15,169 bases of DNA from Bacteroidales bacterium. GTDB taxonomy: Bacteria; Bacteroidota; Bacteroidia; Bacteroidales; UBA1556. Every line of letters begins with the position of its first letter. Within the stretch, counting starts at the first letter, position 1. Below, piece by piece: positions 7,083-13,792 of this stretch. Below the pieces are notes generated by a model that saw only the letters and a list, made by a program, of their open reading frames with translations, was not told where the DNA came from and ran no database searches. Location: positions 1-15,169 of the forward strand of contig JAOZSY010000037.1 of assembly GCA_029939445.1 (NCBI GenBank), read 5' to 3'. Both the position numbers and the translations under genes were made by a program.

Positions 7083-7616
7083 TTAATAATGCACCATCGA
7101 ATAAACAGCATCTACTTTTGATAATCTATCTCTTCCATTTAAGAAGTCAAGTTCTATTAAAAAATTAACATGTAATTCTTTCACGTCAAATTTATTAATA
7201 AGATTAATTGCAGCGGAAGCACTTCCTCCGGTTGCAAGTAAGTCGTCGTGTAGCAGCACTACATCATCGCTATTCAAAGCACCTTTATGAATTTCGATGC
7301 TATCGGTGCCATACTCAAGCTCATACTCTACTTTAAAAGTATCTGCTGGCAATTTGCCTGGTTTACGCAAAAGCACCATTCCCGCACCTAATTTATAGGC
7401 TAGTATACTTCCCAAAATAAACCCCCTTGACTCAATTCCTACAACTTGCGTAATTCCTTTATCCTTATATTCCTCGTATAGCAAATCAGAGATTTCCTTT
7501 AAAACCTCCGCATCTTTCAATGCTGTTGTAATATCTTTAAACAAGATTCCTGGTTTAGGAAAATCTTTTACATCACGTATAGCATTCTTAAATTTTTCTT
7601 GAGTAGTCATATCCAT
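7083..7616 (-). CDS. apt: Adenine phosphoribosyltransferase
   Basis: A cytoplasmic purine-salvage enzyme that joins adenine to PRPP to give AMP. The 177-residue length is normal. The N-terminal family motif FPKPGILFKDIT is at 19-30 and ESRGF at 62-66. RKPGKLP lies at 84-90, and the PRPP-binding loop VVLLHDDLLATGGS at 119-132 has the paired Asp residues at 124-125 and the ATGG turn. The His before the Asp pair replaces the more usual Val/Asp-side residue and should not matter. An alternative start at Met3 would remove two residues. A well-spaced promoter-like pair lies 22-53 bases upstream, so it is probably transcribed separately from the aspartate kinase gene. Confidence 0.96.
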   Translation of the reverse strand: MDMTTQEKFKNAIRDVKDFPKPGILFKDITTALKDAEVLKEISDLLYEEYKDKGITQVVGIESRGFILGSILAYKLGAGMVLLRKPGKLPADTFKVEYELEYGTDSIEIHKGALNSDDVVLLHDDLLATGGSASAAINLINKFDVKELHVNFLIELDFLNGRDRLSKVDAVYSMVHY

Positions 7617-7637
7617 TTATTTTATATATTTAATGCA

Positions 7638-7669
7638 CAAATATCGTTATATCTCATTCCTGAGTCAAA
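7638..7669 (-). promoter_or_regulatory. Probable apt promoter (-33/-7)
   Basis: On minus, TTTG (plus 7669-7666) is followed after 20 bases by GATATTTG (plus 7645-7638), one mismatch from TAnnTTTG. Spacing fits the Bacteroidota promoter, and the -7 box is 21 bases before the apt start. Confidence 0.45.
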
Positions 7670-7681
7670 ACAAAACCTGCT

Positions 7682-8932
7682 CTATCTAACTAATATTTGC
7701 ACTGTAGTTCTTGATTTTTGTTCTAGAAACACTTCTCTATTTCCTATTAATTCATCAATTACTTCTTGATTATAATTCTGAATTGTAATTAATTCCATAT
7801 CCTCATTATACCTTACCTTAAAAATCTTCTGCATATCAGCAATAAAACTACGCACTAATTCCTTGTTATTATCCAAGCAAATAGAAAAACTAATTGCAGA
7901 GTTCTGCATTAAATTTACTTTAAGATTATAGCTATTTAATTGCTTAAAAATAAGTGAAAGACTATCCTCTGCAATAAAAGAAAAATCGCGAGCCGAAATA
8001 GATACTATTACTTGATTTTTTTTGAAAATATACGATGATATCATAGAGTCAGCAAAAGCCTCTTGCTGAACCGTAGTACCTTTATCCTTAGGATTAAGAA
8101 ATGACTTTATATAAAGTGGAATACTTTTTTTCTTAAGTGGCTGTATGGTTTTAGGGTGAATAATACTAGCACCATAATAAGCAAGTTCTATGGTTTCGCG
8201 ATAGCTAATATAATCAAGCTTATAAGTTTTATCAAAGAATTTAGGGTCTGCATTTAGCAAACCTGGCACGTCTTTCCATATTGTAAGATCCTCAGAATTG
8301 ATTGCATTAGCAAAAATTGCTGCAGAATAATCAGAACCTTCGCGCCCTAGTGTACTACATTCTCCAGATTCTGTTCTCGCGATAAAACCTTGAGATATTA
8401 CAATATCATTATCCTTAAAAAGAGAAGTAATTTTACCCTTTATTTTTTCTATGCTTTTATGCCATTGTACTTTTGCTTCAACATACTTATTTTCAGTAAT
8501 TATTAAATCGCCAGCATCGCACCAAATGCTTTTTATTCCATTTAGATTAAGATATTGATTAATAATTATTGTGGACAGAATTTCGCCAAAACCAACAAAA
8601 TGGGCATATGACTTAGTAGTTTGCATATCATTATTAGATATAAATGATCGCATTTCTGCATAAACAGTATTTACTCTTTTATAAACCTTACTTTCCGAAT
8701 CCGGAAAAAGCTTTTTAATAATATCATTATGAAAAACCTCCACTTCAGAAATTAGCAACTCAATATTACTATTCTCAGCTGTAAGAATTTTTTCCAAAGC
8801 ATTTGTAGTTTTCCCCATTGCCGAAATTATAACAACTATCTTTTCTCCTTGATAGTCACTAATAATTTCACCAACATTGCGAACTGCTTCCGCTGATTTA
8901 ACTGATGCTCCTCCGAACTTAAAAACTCTCAT
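7682..8932 (-). CDS. lysC: Aspartate kinase, monofunctional
   Basis: It phosphorylates aspartate, the first step toward lysine (via diaminopimelate), threonine and methionine. The 416-residue protein begins MRVFKFGGASVK, the Bacteroidota form of the KFGG(T/A)S nucleotide-binding motif. Further kinase-domain motifs are GFGE (114-117), STLGREGSDYSA (193-204), WKDVPGLLNADP (219-230) and YGASIIHPKT (253-262). From about residue 300 the sequence is a divergent ACT-type regulatory region (VIVSISARDF, VNLMQNSAISFSICLD), so feedback control by an end product is likely but the effector cannot be read. There is no C-terminal homoserine dehydrogenase domain, and no other lysine or threonine gene is adjacent. 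The symbol lysC is by function; the isozyme class is not certain. Confidence 0.93.
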   Translation of the reverse strand: MRVFKFGGASVKSAEAVRNVGEIISDYQGEKIVVIISAMGKTTNALEKILTAENSNIELLISEVEVFHNDIIKKLFPDSESKVYKRVNTVYAEMRSFISNNDMQTTKSYAHFVGFGEILSTIIINQYLNLNGIKSIWCDAGDLIITENKYVEAKVQWHKSIEKIKGKITSLFKDNDIVISQGFIARTESGECSTLGREGSDYSAAIFANAINSEDLTIWKDVPGLLNADPKFFDKTYKLDYISYRETIELAYYGASIIHPKTIQPLKKKSIPLYIKSFLNPKDKGTTVQQEAFADSMISSYIFKKNQVIVSISARDFSFIAEDSLSLIFKQLNSYNLKVNLMQNSAISFSICLDNNKELVRSFIADMQKIFKVRYNEDMELITIQNYNQEVIDELIGNREVFLEQKSRTTVQILVR

Positions 8933-8949
8933 TGGGTAAATGCTAAATT

Positions 8950-9035
8950 GTTAAATTATTAAATGCCTGCCTGCCATCCCTGTCGGGAGAAAATCCGGTA
9001 GGCTTAAATTGATAAAATGTTGAATTACTAAATGC
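8950..9035. repeat. Direct repeats bracketing a GC-rich hairpin upstream of aspartate kinase
   Basis: GTTAAATTATTAAATGC (8950-8966) recurs as GTTGAATTACTAAATGC (9019-9035), 15 of 17 bases equal. Between them, GCCTGCC (starting 8965) can pair with GGTAGGC (8997-9003) with one G-T pair, and CCCTGTCGGG (8978-8987) forms an inner CCC/GGG hairpin. This GC-rich block stands out in AT-rich DNA and looks like a small repeat element. No function is assigned. Confidence 0.55.
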
Positions 9036-9066
9036 AAGCACTTCAATATTGCCAGAAAAATAGTCC

Positions 9067-9927
9067 CTAAAGATATAATCCTAAAATACCAAATAATGCA
9101 AAAAGCAGGCTTGCAATTCCATTGGTAGTAAAAAATGCTAGATTTACTCTAGTAAGATCATCAACCGAAACTAGAGTATGCTGACGGTATAATAAATAAA
9201 TAAATATTCCTGCTCCTACCCAATACCAATACCCTATTGGCAGTAAATAGCCTGCGGCAATTACCAATATCGCTGCTAACAGATGTATAGCTTTTGAAAC
9301 CTTTAATGCATTTGTTGTTCCCAATAATGAAGGGATACTTTTTAGACCATTTTCCTTATCAAATTCCTCATCCTGCAATGCGTAAATAATATCGAAGCCT
9401 GCAGTCCATAAAAGAACTACAAAAGAAAATATAATTGGAATAATATTATTAAACTCCCCAGTAACAGACAAATACGCCCCAATTGGAGCAAGTGACAAGC
9501 CTAATCCTAATACCAAATGGCAAAGTGGCGTAAACCTCTTTGTATAGCTATAACCCAGCACTACAATTAGTGCAATTGGCGATAATAGGAATGTTAGATT
9601 ATTTATTAAATAGGCCGTAATTACAAACAAAATAGAGTTTATAATTATAAAAATCAAGGCGTTTTTTGGAGTAATAATTCCCGAAGCTACTTCACGCGTT
9701 TTTGTTCTTTTGTTAAGCATATCAATATCTCTATCGAGGTATCTATTGAAAGCCATTGCCGCATTTCTTGCAAAAATCATTGCAAAAATTATATATATAA
9801 AAACTCTATAATCTAAAGAAACATCATTAAGTTTTATTCCTAAGAAAAACCCGTAAATAGCAAAAGGCATAGCAAATATACTATGCGAAAACTTCACCAT
9901 TGAAAGATATTTCTGAATATTATTCAT
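9067..9927 (-). CDS. UbiA-family aromatic prenyltransferase (4-hydroxybenzoate/MqnP-type)
   Basis: An inner-membrane enzyme that attaches a polyprenyl chain to an aromatic quinone precursor. The 286-residue protein has eight or nine membrane helices and both Asp-rich prenyl-diphosphate sites: NRYLDRDIDMLNKRTKTREV (61-80; first site N-x3-D-x-D) and D179-x6-D186-x3-D190 (from DIIYALQDEEFDKENG). YSYTKRF (126-132) is also conserved. The DRDID...N.RT..REV form belongs to the 'putative 4-hydroxybenzoate polyprenyltransferase' subgroup. In many organisms that subgroup is thought to serve the futalosine menaquinone route as MqnP; which substrate applies here cannot be decided from the window because no other menaquinone gene is present. 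It lies 76 bases after the dipeptidase gene across a hairpin. Confidence 0.88.
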   Translation of the reverse strand: MNNIQKYLSMVKFSHSIFAMPFAIYGFFLGIKLNDVSLDYRVFIYIIFAMIFARNAAMAFNRYLDRDIDMLNKRTKTREVASGIITPKNALIFIIINSILFVITAYLINNLTFLLSPIALIVVLGYSYTKRFTPLCHLVLGLGLSLAPIGAYLSVTGEFNNIIPIIFSFVVLLWTAGFDIIYALQDEEFDKENGLKSIPSLLGTTNALKVSKAIHLLAAILVIAAGYLLPIGYWYWVGAGIFIYLLYRQHTLVSVDDLTRVNLAFFTTNGIASLLFALFGILGLYL

Positions 9928-9946
9928 TCTGGGGGCATTTTAAATA

Positions 9947-9992
9947 AGTCTGCAGTAGGCAGCCTGTGAATACAAACTACCTACTAGAGACT
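9947..9992. terminator. Interrupted hairpin after the C69 dipeptidase gene
   Basis: AGTCT (9947-9951) and AGTAGG (9954-9959) pair in order with CCTACT (9980-9985) and AGACT (9988-9992), giving 11 base pairs with a 2x2 internal mismatch and a 20-base loop. It begins 11 bases past the dipeptidase stop on minus. The following minus sequence TATTTAAAA is only partly T-rich, so it may be a weak terminator, an mRNA 3' stabiliser or a repeat element. Confidence 0.4.
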
Positions 9993-10003
9993 TAGTACTA
10001 ATT

Positions 10004-11701
10004 TTATTTCATTTCGAATTGAGTACCCGTTTCTTCAACTATCTTACGGTACCAAGCCTCGCCATATCCAGGTTGTTCAACCTTAGGATTAGCCATTTTA
10101 TAACCTTCTTTTACTTCTTCTTTAGTTTTAATATTACCATCCATATATTTCATAAATAACTGCTGATAAAGAATTTTCCATGTATTGAAAGTTTTTGCAG
10201 CAGCCTTTTGCGAATAATCAGTTAAATAAGCAACTGTAGCATCATGGCCTTTTTCTTCTAGGATACTCTTAGCCTCAGCATCAGTTTTAGCAACTTCAGC
10301 AATAAAACCAGTTTCCAATTTAGTTTGAGCTATCTCAACATCAGGGTGGATTCTATTCCACATTAAATAAGCAAAATTAGTAACCTGATTAAAAATCCAA
10401 AAACCTGAAGTCTCGCTCCATTCCATCATAGAACCATTTCCTACCTTAAAATTCTCTGGAGCAGAAGTCATATTAGAATAAAATGGCATATAAACAGAAC
10501 CAGAAGGGTCATCAACACCCCACCAAATAATACCACCAATTTCGTCAGGCAACCACGAGCGCATTTGCGTAATAAAAGAGAATCCTGCTTGCTGAGTTGC
10601 CGTAGCACGTTCATTGCAGTATGTTTTTTCATCAACTTTCCAAGTTAAACCTCTCCAACGATATGGAAGTTCAAAAGGACCAGCTCCAATATCTTTGCTC
10701 ATATCAAGCTCTGTTCCTTCAAGGTGATCTCTCATAAACATCATCATATCATGTAACGACACTTTATGATCAGGCTTTACATATAAAGGCATACGATTGC
10801 TAGCATAATTATTTTCTCCACTATGCTGAACATTACCTTTTACATATTCCCAATATGCAACATTATTTTCTATTTCTTTATTCACTTTATGAAACATAGA
10901 ATAAACTCGCATTTCGCAAAAGCGAGCTCCACCAAAATCAACTGGGGCATATGTATCGCTAAAGCTAAAGTCTTTCTTATTTCCCGTAAACCAACCCTTT
11001 TTCTCAGCAAAAGAAATTACATCCTTACTATTGAAAAACATTGCATCTTCTTTATCCCATTTATTCTTCTTTTGATAATCGAAAGTAGTAATGCGAGCTT
11101 GGTTTGCATGTCCCGAAACATATCCTTCAGGAATACGAACAGCTACCCAAACAGCACCTTTTTCGCCTTGACCTTTACCAATAAGCTCCATAATCCATAC
11201 TTCATTTTTATCAGCAATAGAAAAAGACTCACCATGGCTATAATAACCGTACTCTGCTACCAAATCCGTCATTACTTTTATAGCCTCGCGAGCTGTTTTT
11301 GAACGCTGTAAAGCAAGATAAATCATGCTACCATAATCCATTATAGCACCATCTTGATTATGTAATTCTTTACGTCCACCATAGGTAGTTTCGCCAATAC
11401 TTACTTGATGTTCATTAGAATTTCCAACAACATTATATGTTTCAGAAGCCTGAGGAATCTGTCCAAGTTTCTTTCCTGTATCCCATTCGTATACATCCAT
11501 CATAGTTCCTGCAGGCCATTTTTGAGCTGCCCAATGGTATAATTCACCATAAAGAACATGGGAGTCTGCGCTATAACTTATCATTGTAGAACCATCTACA
11601 CTAGCACCTTTTGTTACTAAGTAGTTTGTGCAGGCTTTACTTTGCTGTGTAGCAAAAGCAAATATTATTAAACCTACAAGCGTTAAAGATTTGAAATTCA
11701 T
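10004..11701 (-). CDS. Secreted C69 family dipeptidase (PepD-like)
   Basis: A 565-residue protein of peptidase family C69, N-terminal-nucleophile hydrolases that cleave dipeptides. Residues 1-23 (MNFKSLTLVGLIIFAFATQQSKA) form a Sec signal peptide. Removal after SKA would leave Cys24 at the new N-terminus, where this family needs its catalytic nucleophile: CTNYLVTKGASVDGSTMISYSADSH follows. Other conserved stretches are VSIGETTYGGRKEL (around 100-113), MDLVAEYGYYSHGESFSIADKNEVWIMELIG with the family's E(S)F core, and VAVRIPEGYVSGHANQARI. Location is inferred to be periplasmic or cell-surface, suggesting a role in peptide feeding. A well-matched promoter lies just upstream. Confidence 0.92.
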   Translation of the reverse strand: MNFKSLTLVGLIIFAFATQQSKACTNYLVTKGASVDGSTMISYSADSHVLYGELYHWAAQKWPAGTMMDVYEWDTGKKLGQIPQASETYNVVGNSNEHQVSIGETTYGGRKELHNQDGAIMDYGSMIYLALQRSKTAREAIKVMTDLVAEYGYYSHGESFSIADKNEVWIMELIGKGQGEKGAVWVAVRIPEGYVSGHANQARITTFDYQKKNKWDKEDAMFFNSKDVISFAEKKGWFTGNKKDFSFSDTYAPVDFGGARFCEMRVYSMFHKVNKEIENNVAYWEYVKGNVQHSGENNYASNRMPLYVKPDHKVSLHDMMMFMRDHLEGTELDMSKDIGAGPFELPYRWRGLTWKVDEKTYCNERATATQQAGFSFITQMRSWLPDEIGGIIWWGVDDPSGSVYMPFYSNMTSAPENFKVGNGSMMEWSETSGFWIFNQVTNFAYLMWNRIHPDVEIAQTKLETGFIAEVAKTDAEAKSILEEKGHDATVAYLTDYSQKAAAKTFNTWKILYQQLFMKYMDGNIKTKEEVKEGYKMANPKVEQPGYGEAWYRKIVEETGTQFEMK

Positions 11702-11737
11702 ATTGTTATTATTTTATGTGTTATTTTTAAAAGAAAA

Positions 11738-11767
11738 CAAAGATAGTTTATTTTGGCAGAAATGCAA
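11738..11767 (-). promoter_or_regulatory. Promoter of the C69 dipeptidase gene (-33/-7)
   Basis: On minus, TTG (plus 11767-11765) is followed after 19 bases by TATCTTTG (plus 11745-11738), a perfect TAnnTTTG. The -7 box is 36 bases before the start codon. This is the best-spaced promoter in the window. Confidence 0.55.
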
Positions 11768-11798
11768 GTTCGTATCAAAGCAATATACATATAGAAAC

Positions 11799-11829
11799 AA
11801 AAAAGACGTCAACAGGCGTCAACGTCTTT
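11799..11829 (-). terminator. Rho-independent terminator of the lipoprotein gene
   Basis: On minus, AAAGACGT (plus 11829-11822) pairs perfectly with ACGTCTTT (plus 11809-11802) around a 12-base loop, and the second arm runs into six T (plus 11804-11799). It begins 53 bases past the lipoprotein stop and stops read-through into the dipeptidase promoter region. The plus side lacks a clear T-run, so it acts mainly on minus. Confidence 0.8.
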
Positions 11830-11882
11830 ATAAACACAGAATTAACTAATACATTAAACTACTAGTTTTCTTTAAGCTACTT

Positions 11883-12302
11883 TTAAAATTTTACTTCAAC
11901 TAAAAAGGTAGCTCTTTCTTTTTGCCCATCATTTTTTTGAACAATAATATTATCATCAACTATACTAAATGTGTAATCACTATTTGGCATTTCTTCCCAC
12001 TCATAATTACGGTCATTTTTCGACTCATCAACAACTTTGGAATACACCATCACATAATTATAATCATCATCACCATTAAGGAAAACAGAGTTTAAATAAA
12101 CTTCAATCTTACCATCTTTTTCAATCCATTGCTCATTACCAACCACTATCATTTCAGTTTTGCTACTAATAGAAGTATTATTATCACTTATTCTATCTGC
12201 ATTTTCATCTACTTTTTCGCAAGCGGTAAATGTTATTAGGGAAACAAATAAGGCTAAAAGTAGTACGTTTCTCTTCTTTAAATAAAAGGCTATTTTTTTC
12301 AT
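11883..12302 (-). CDS. Small putative lipoprotein, unknown function
   Basis: A 139-residue protein I do not recognise. The N-terminus is basic, then hydrophobic (RNVLLLALFVSLITFTAC), ending in a lipobox-like TFTAC|EK with Cys28 as the probable lipid-modified residue. The -3 position is Phe, not the classic Leu, which Bacteroidota tolerate. The mature part is acidic and hydrophilic with short beta-strand stretches (MIVVGNEQWIEKDGKIEVYL, YNYVMVYSKVV, TFSIVDDNIIVQ, ATFLVEVKF), compatible with one small beta-sandwich. It is a single-gene unit: its own terminator lies at 11799-11829 and a divergent suhB lies upstream. Location at the periplasmic or outer-membrane face is inferred. Confidence 0.7.
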   Translation of the reverse strand: MKKIAFYLKKRNVLLLALFVSLITFTACEKVDENADRISDNNTSISSKTEMIVVGNEQWIEKDGKIEVYLNSVFLNGDDDYNYVMVYSKVVDESKNDRNYEWEEMPNSDYTFSIVDDNIIVQKNDGQKERATFLVEVKF

Positions 12303-12316
12303 AATCGTAAGTTTTT

Positions 12317-12339
12317 AAGTTCGTTATAATTTTGAACTT
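12317..12339. promoter_or_regulatory. Inverted repeat in the lipoprotein leader
   Basis: AAGTTC (12317-12322) and GAACTT (12334-12339) form a 6-base inverted repeat with an 11-base spacer, 14 bases before the lipoprotein start on minus. It could be an operator or a leader hairpin near the start codon. The arms are short, so chance is possible. Confidence 0.25.
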
Positions 12340-12504
12340 TGGTTTATAAATATTCTCGATTAATAAATAAGTGGCCACTCTTCATAATCACAATTTCAAA
12401 AGCAAGACGCTAAAAACAACAAGAATGTTACTACACTAACAGTAATTAATTGAAAATAATTTTAAATAAAATCTCTTTACCTAGCACTAAACCTAATATT
12501 TACT

Positions 12505-12512
12505 TAATTTTG
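12505..12512 (+). promoter_or_regulatory. -7 promoter element for suhB
   Basis: TAATTTTG matches TAnnTTTG and lies 22 bases before the suhB start. No -33 TTTG is visible at the usual distance. Confidence 0.4.
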
Positions 12513-12534
12513 GCAGTTATAAAAATAAATAGAT

Positions 12535-13335
12535 ATGCAAGGAAATTTTGATGATATATGCTTAAATGTAGTTGAGCTAAGCAGGCAAGTTGGTGAATTT
12601 TTAATGGAAGAAAGTGGAAAAGTAACTTCTAAAGATATTGAAACAAAAGGCACACATGACTATGTTACCTATGTTGACAAAACTGCCGAAAAATATATAG
12701 TAGAAGGGCTTTCAAAGATATTTCCTCCTGCGGGTTTTATTACCGAAGAAGGTACTATTGATAAAAAATCTGACACTTTCAATTGGATTGTAGACCCTTT
12801 GGATGGAACAACAAATTTTATTCATGGTTTAGCACCATTCTGTATTTCCATAGCATTAAAGCGCGATGATGAAATAGTTGTTGGCGTAATTTATGAGCCA
12901 AATCTTGACGAAGTTTTCTACGCTTATGAGCATAGCCCAGCTTTCCTAAATGACCAACCAATTGATGTTTCGCAAACTAGAGATTTGGACAATTCACTAT
13001 TAGCAACAGGTTTCCCATATTACGATTATTCAAAGTTGGATAATTATATGAAAGTATTTACTTACTGTTTGAAAAACACTCGTGGTGTTCGCCGTTTGGG
13101 CTCAGCAGCCATTGACCTAGCTTATGTAGCTTGTGGGCGAATGGATGGCTTTTTTGAATACGGACTTCGCCCTTGGGATGTTGCCGCAGGAAGTTTTATT
13201 GTGGAACGTGCTGGTGGTAAAGTATCAGATTTCAGCGGTGGAAACAATCACATTTTTGGCAAAGAAATATTGGCCTTTAATGGCAAGTTGCATGGGGAAT
13301 TCTTGGAGGTTATGGGAAGAGAGTTTAATGAATAA
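12535..13335 (+). CDS. suhB: Inositol monophosphatase family protein (SuhB-like)
   Basis: A Mg-dependent phosphatase of the inositol monophosphatase superfamily, 266 residues, normal length. Motif A is WIVDPLDGTTNFIHG (84-98), with metal ligands Asp87 and Asp90. The first acidic ligand lies in GFITEEG (67-73), and motif B is WDVAAGSFIVERAGG (214-228) with Asp215. All metal-binding residues are present. Activity on inositol-1-phosphate is the family default; in some bacteria SuhB also binds transcription complexes for rRNA synthesis, which cannot be judged here. It is a single plus-strand gene between minus-strand neighbours. Its stop is 7 bases before an AGAATTAGGAAT repeat. Confidence 0.93.
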   Translation: MQGNFDDICLNVVELSRQVGEFLMEESGKVTSKDIETKGTHDYVTYVDKTAEKYIVEGLSKIFPPAGFITEEGTIDKKSDTFNWIVDPLDGTTNFIHGLAPFCISIALKRDDEIVVGVIYEPNLDEVFYAYEHSPAFLNDQPIDVSQTRDLDNSLLATGFPYYDYSKLDNYMKVFTYCLKNTRGVRRLGSAAIDLAYVACGRMDGFFEYGLRPWDVAAGSFIVERAGGKVSDFSGGNNHIFGKEILAFNGKLHGEFLEVMGREFNE

Positions 13336-13342
13336 TTGTAAA

Positions 13343-13354
13343 AGAATTAGGAAT
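13343..13354 (+). repeat. AGAATTAGGAAT repeat, left arm
   Basis: This 12-base unit starts 8 bases after the suhB stop. It is the exact reverse complement of 13769-13780, so the pair brackets the four-helix-bundle gene as an inverted repeat. Confidence 0.7.
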
Positions 13355-13375
13355 TACACATTCTAGATTCTACAT

Positions 13376-13687
13376 TTATAGATTTAATTTAGATGATTTA
13401 ATAATACTGCCTATAATTCGCAATAATTCATCAATTAAAACAATAAGTTCATCTTTACGTGTTTCTGTAATATATCCTGTATCATACAATAACCGAATCC
13501 AATAACGACTTTCGCGTGCCTCTTTGTAGGAGATAGACATCTTTGCTATAAAGTCCTTTTCACTTTGTCCTCCAACAGCCTCCTCCGCATTTGCACCTAT
13601 TGAAGTTCCTGAACGCAATAATTGTTTTGATAATACATACTCTTTCTTTTCTCTCACAAGGTATTGACTCAACTTAACAATCTTCAC
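13376..13687 (-). CDS. Four-helix-bundle protein (23S-intervening-sequence type), N-terminus frameshifted
   Basis: The readable part is 103 residues beginning at a GTG (13687). It matches the four-helix-bundle family found in 23S rRNA intervening sequences and, as free genes, across Bacteroidota (TIGR02436 type). The signature is EKKEYVLSKQLLRSGTSIGA (13-32), then NAEEAVGGQSEKDFIAKMSI (33-52) and a K(E)ARES..W..LL stretch. Upstream in frame are NDFA (13699-13688) and then a stop at 13711-13709. The usual first helix, roughly '...F A V K I V K L Y', is therefore split: ATG 13733 encodes 11 residues in another frame, and dropping one base restores a 118-residue protein of normal family length. 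Expression from the GTG would lose most of helix 1's start. The family's molecular role is unknown. AGAATTAGGAAT repeats flank the gene. Confidence 0.75.
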   Translation of the reverse strand: MKIVKLSQYLVREKKEYVLSKQLLRSGTSIGANAEEAVGGQSEKDFIAKMSISYKEARESRYWIRLLYDTGYITETRKDELIVLIDELLRIIGSIIKSSKLNL

Positions 13688-13733
13688 TGCAAAATCATTA
13701 GGACTTAGTTAAAACTATATTATCATTCTTCAT
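13688..13733 (-). pseudogene. Detached N-terminal codons of the four-helix-bundle gene
   Basis: Reading minus from ATG 13733 gives MKNDNIVLTKS, then TAA (13700-13698). Skipping the T at 13700 continues as NDFAV and joins the main frame. The joined start MKNDNIVLTKSNDFAVKIVK looks like a normal family N-terminus, so this is most simply a one-base insertion or a sequencing error. Confidence 0.65.
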
Positions 13734-13758
13734 ATCTCTCTATTTTTATTCTATATCC

Positions 13759-13792
13759 CTAATTCTCCATTCCTAATTCTAAATTCCTAATT
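13759..13792 (-). repeat. AGAATTAGGAAT repeat, right arm, overlapping the rnr stop
   Basis: On minus this reads as two AATTAGGAAT units (plus 13792-13783 and 13778-13769) followed by GGAGAATTAG. The stretch 13780-13759 is the one-mismatch partner of 6950-6971. The TAG stop of rnr (13789-13787) lies inside the first AATTAGGAAT unit. Confidence 0.75.

Noticed and set aside
10823..11302. 159-codon plus-strand ORF inside the C69 dipeptidase gene
   Set aside because: It is antisense to a well-supported conserved gene, has no recognisable family, and its composition is a mirror of the coding strand.
13133..13366. 77-codon plus-strand ORF overlapping the 3' end of suhB
   Set aside because: It is a second frame of suhB motif B and shows no coding signal of its own.
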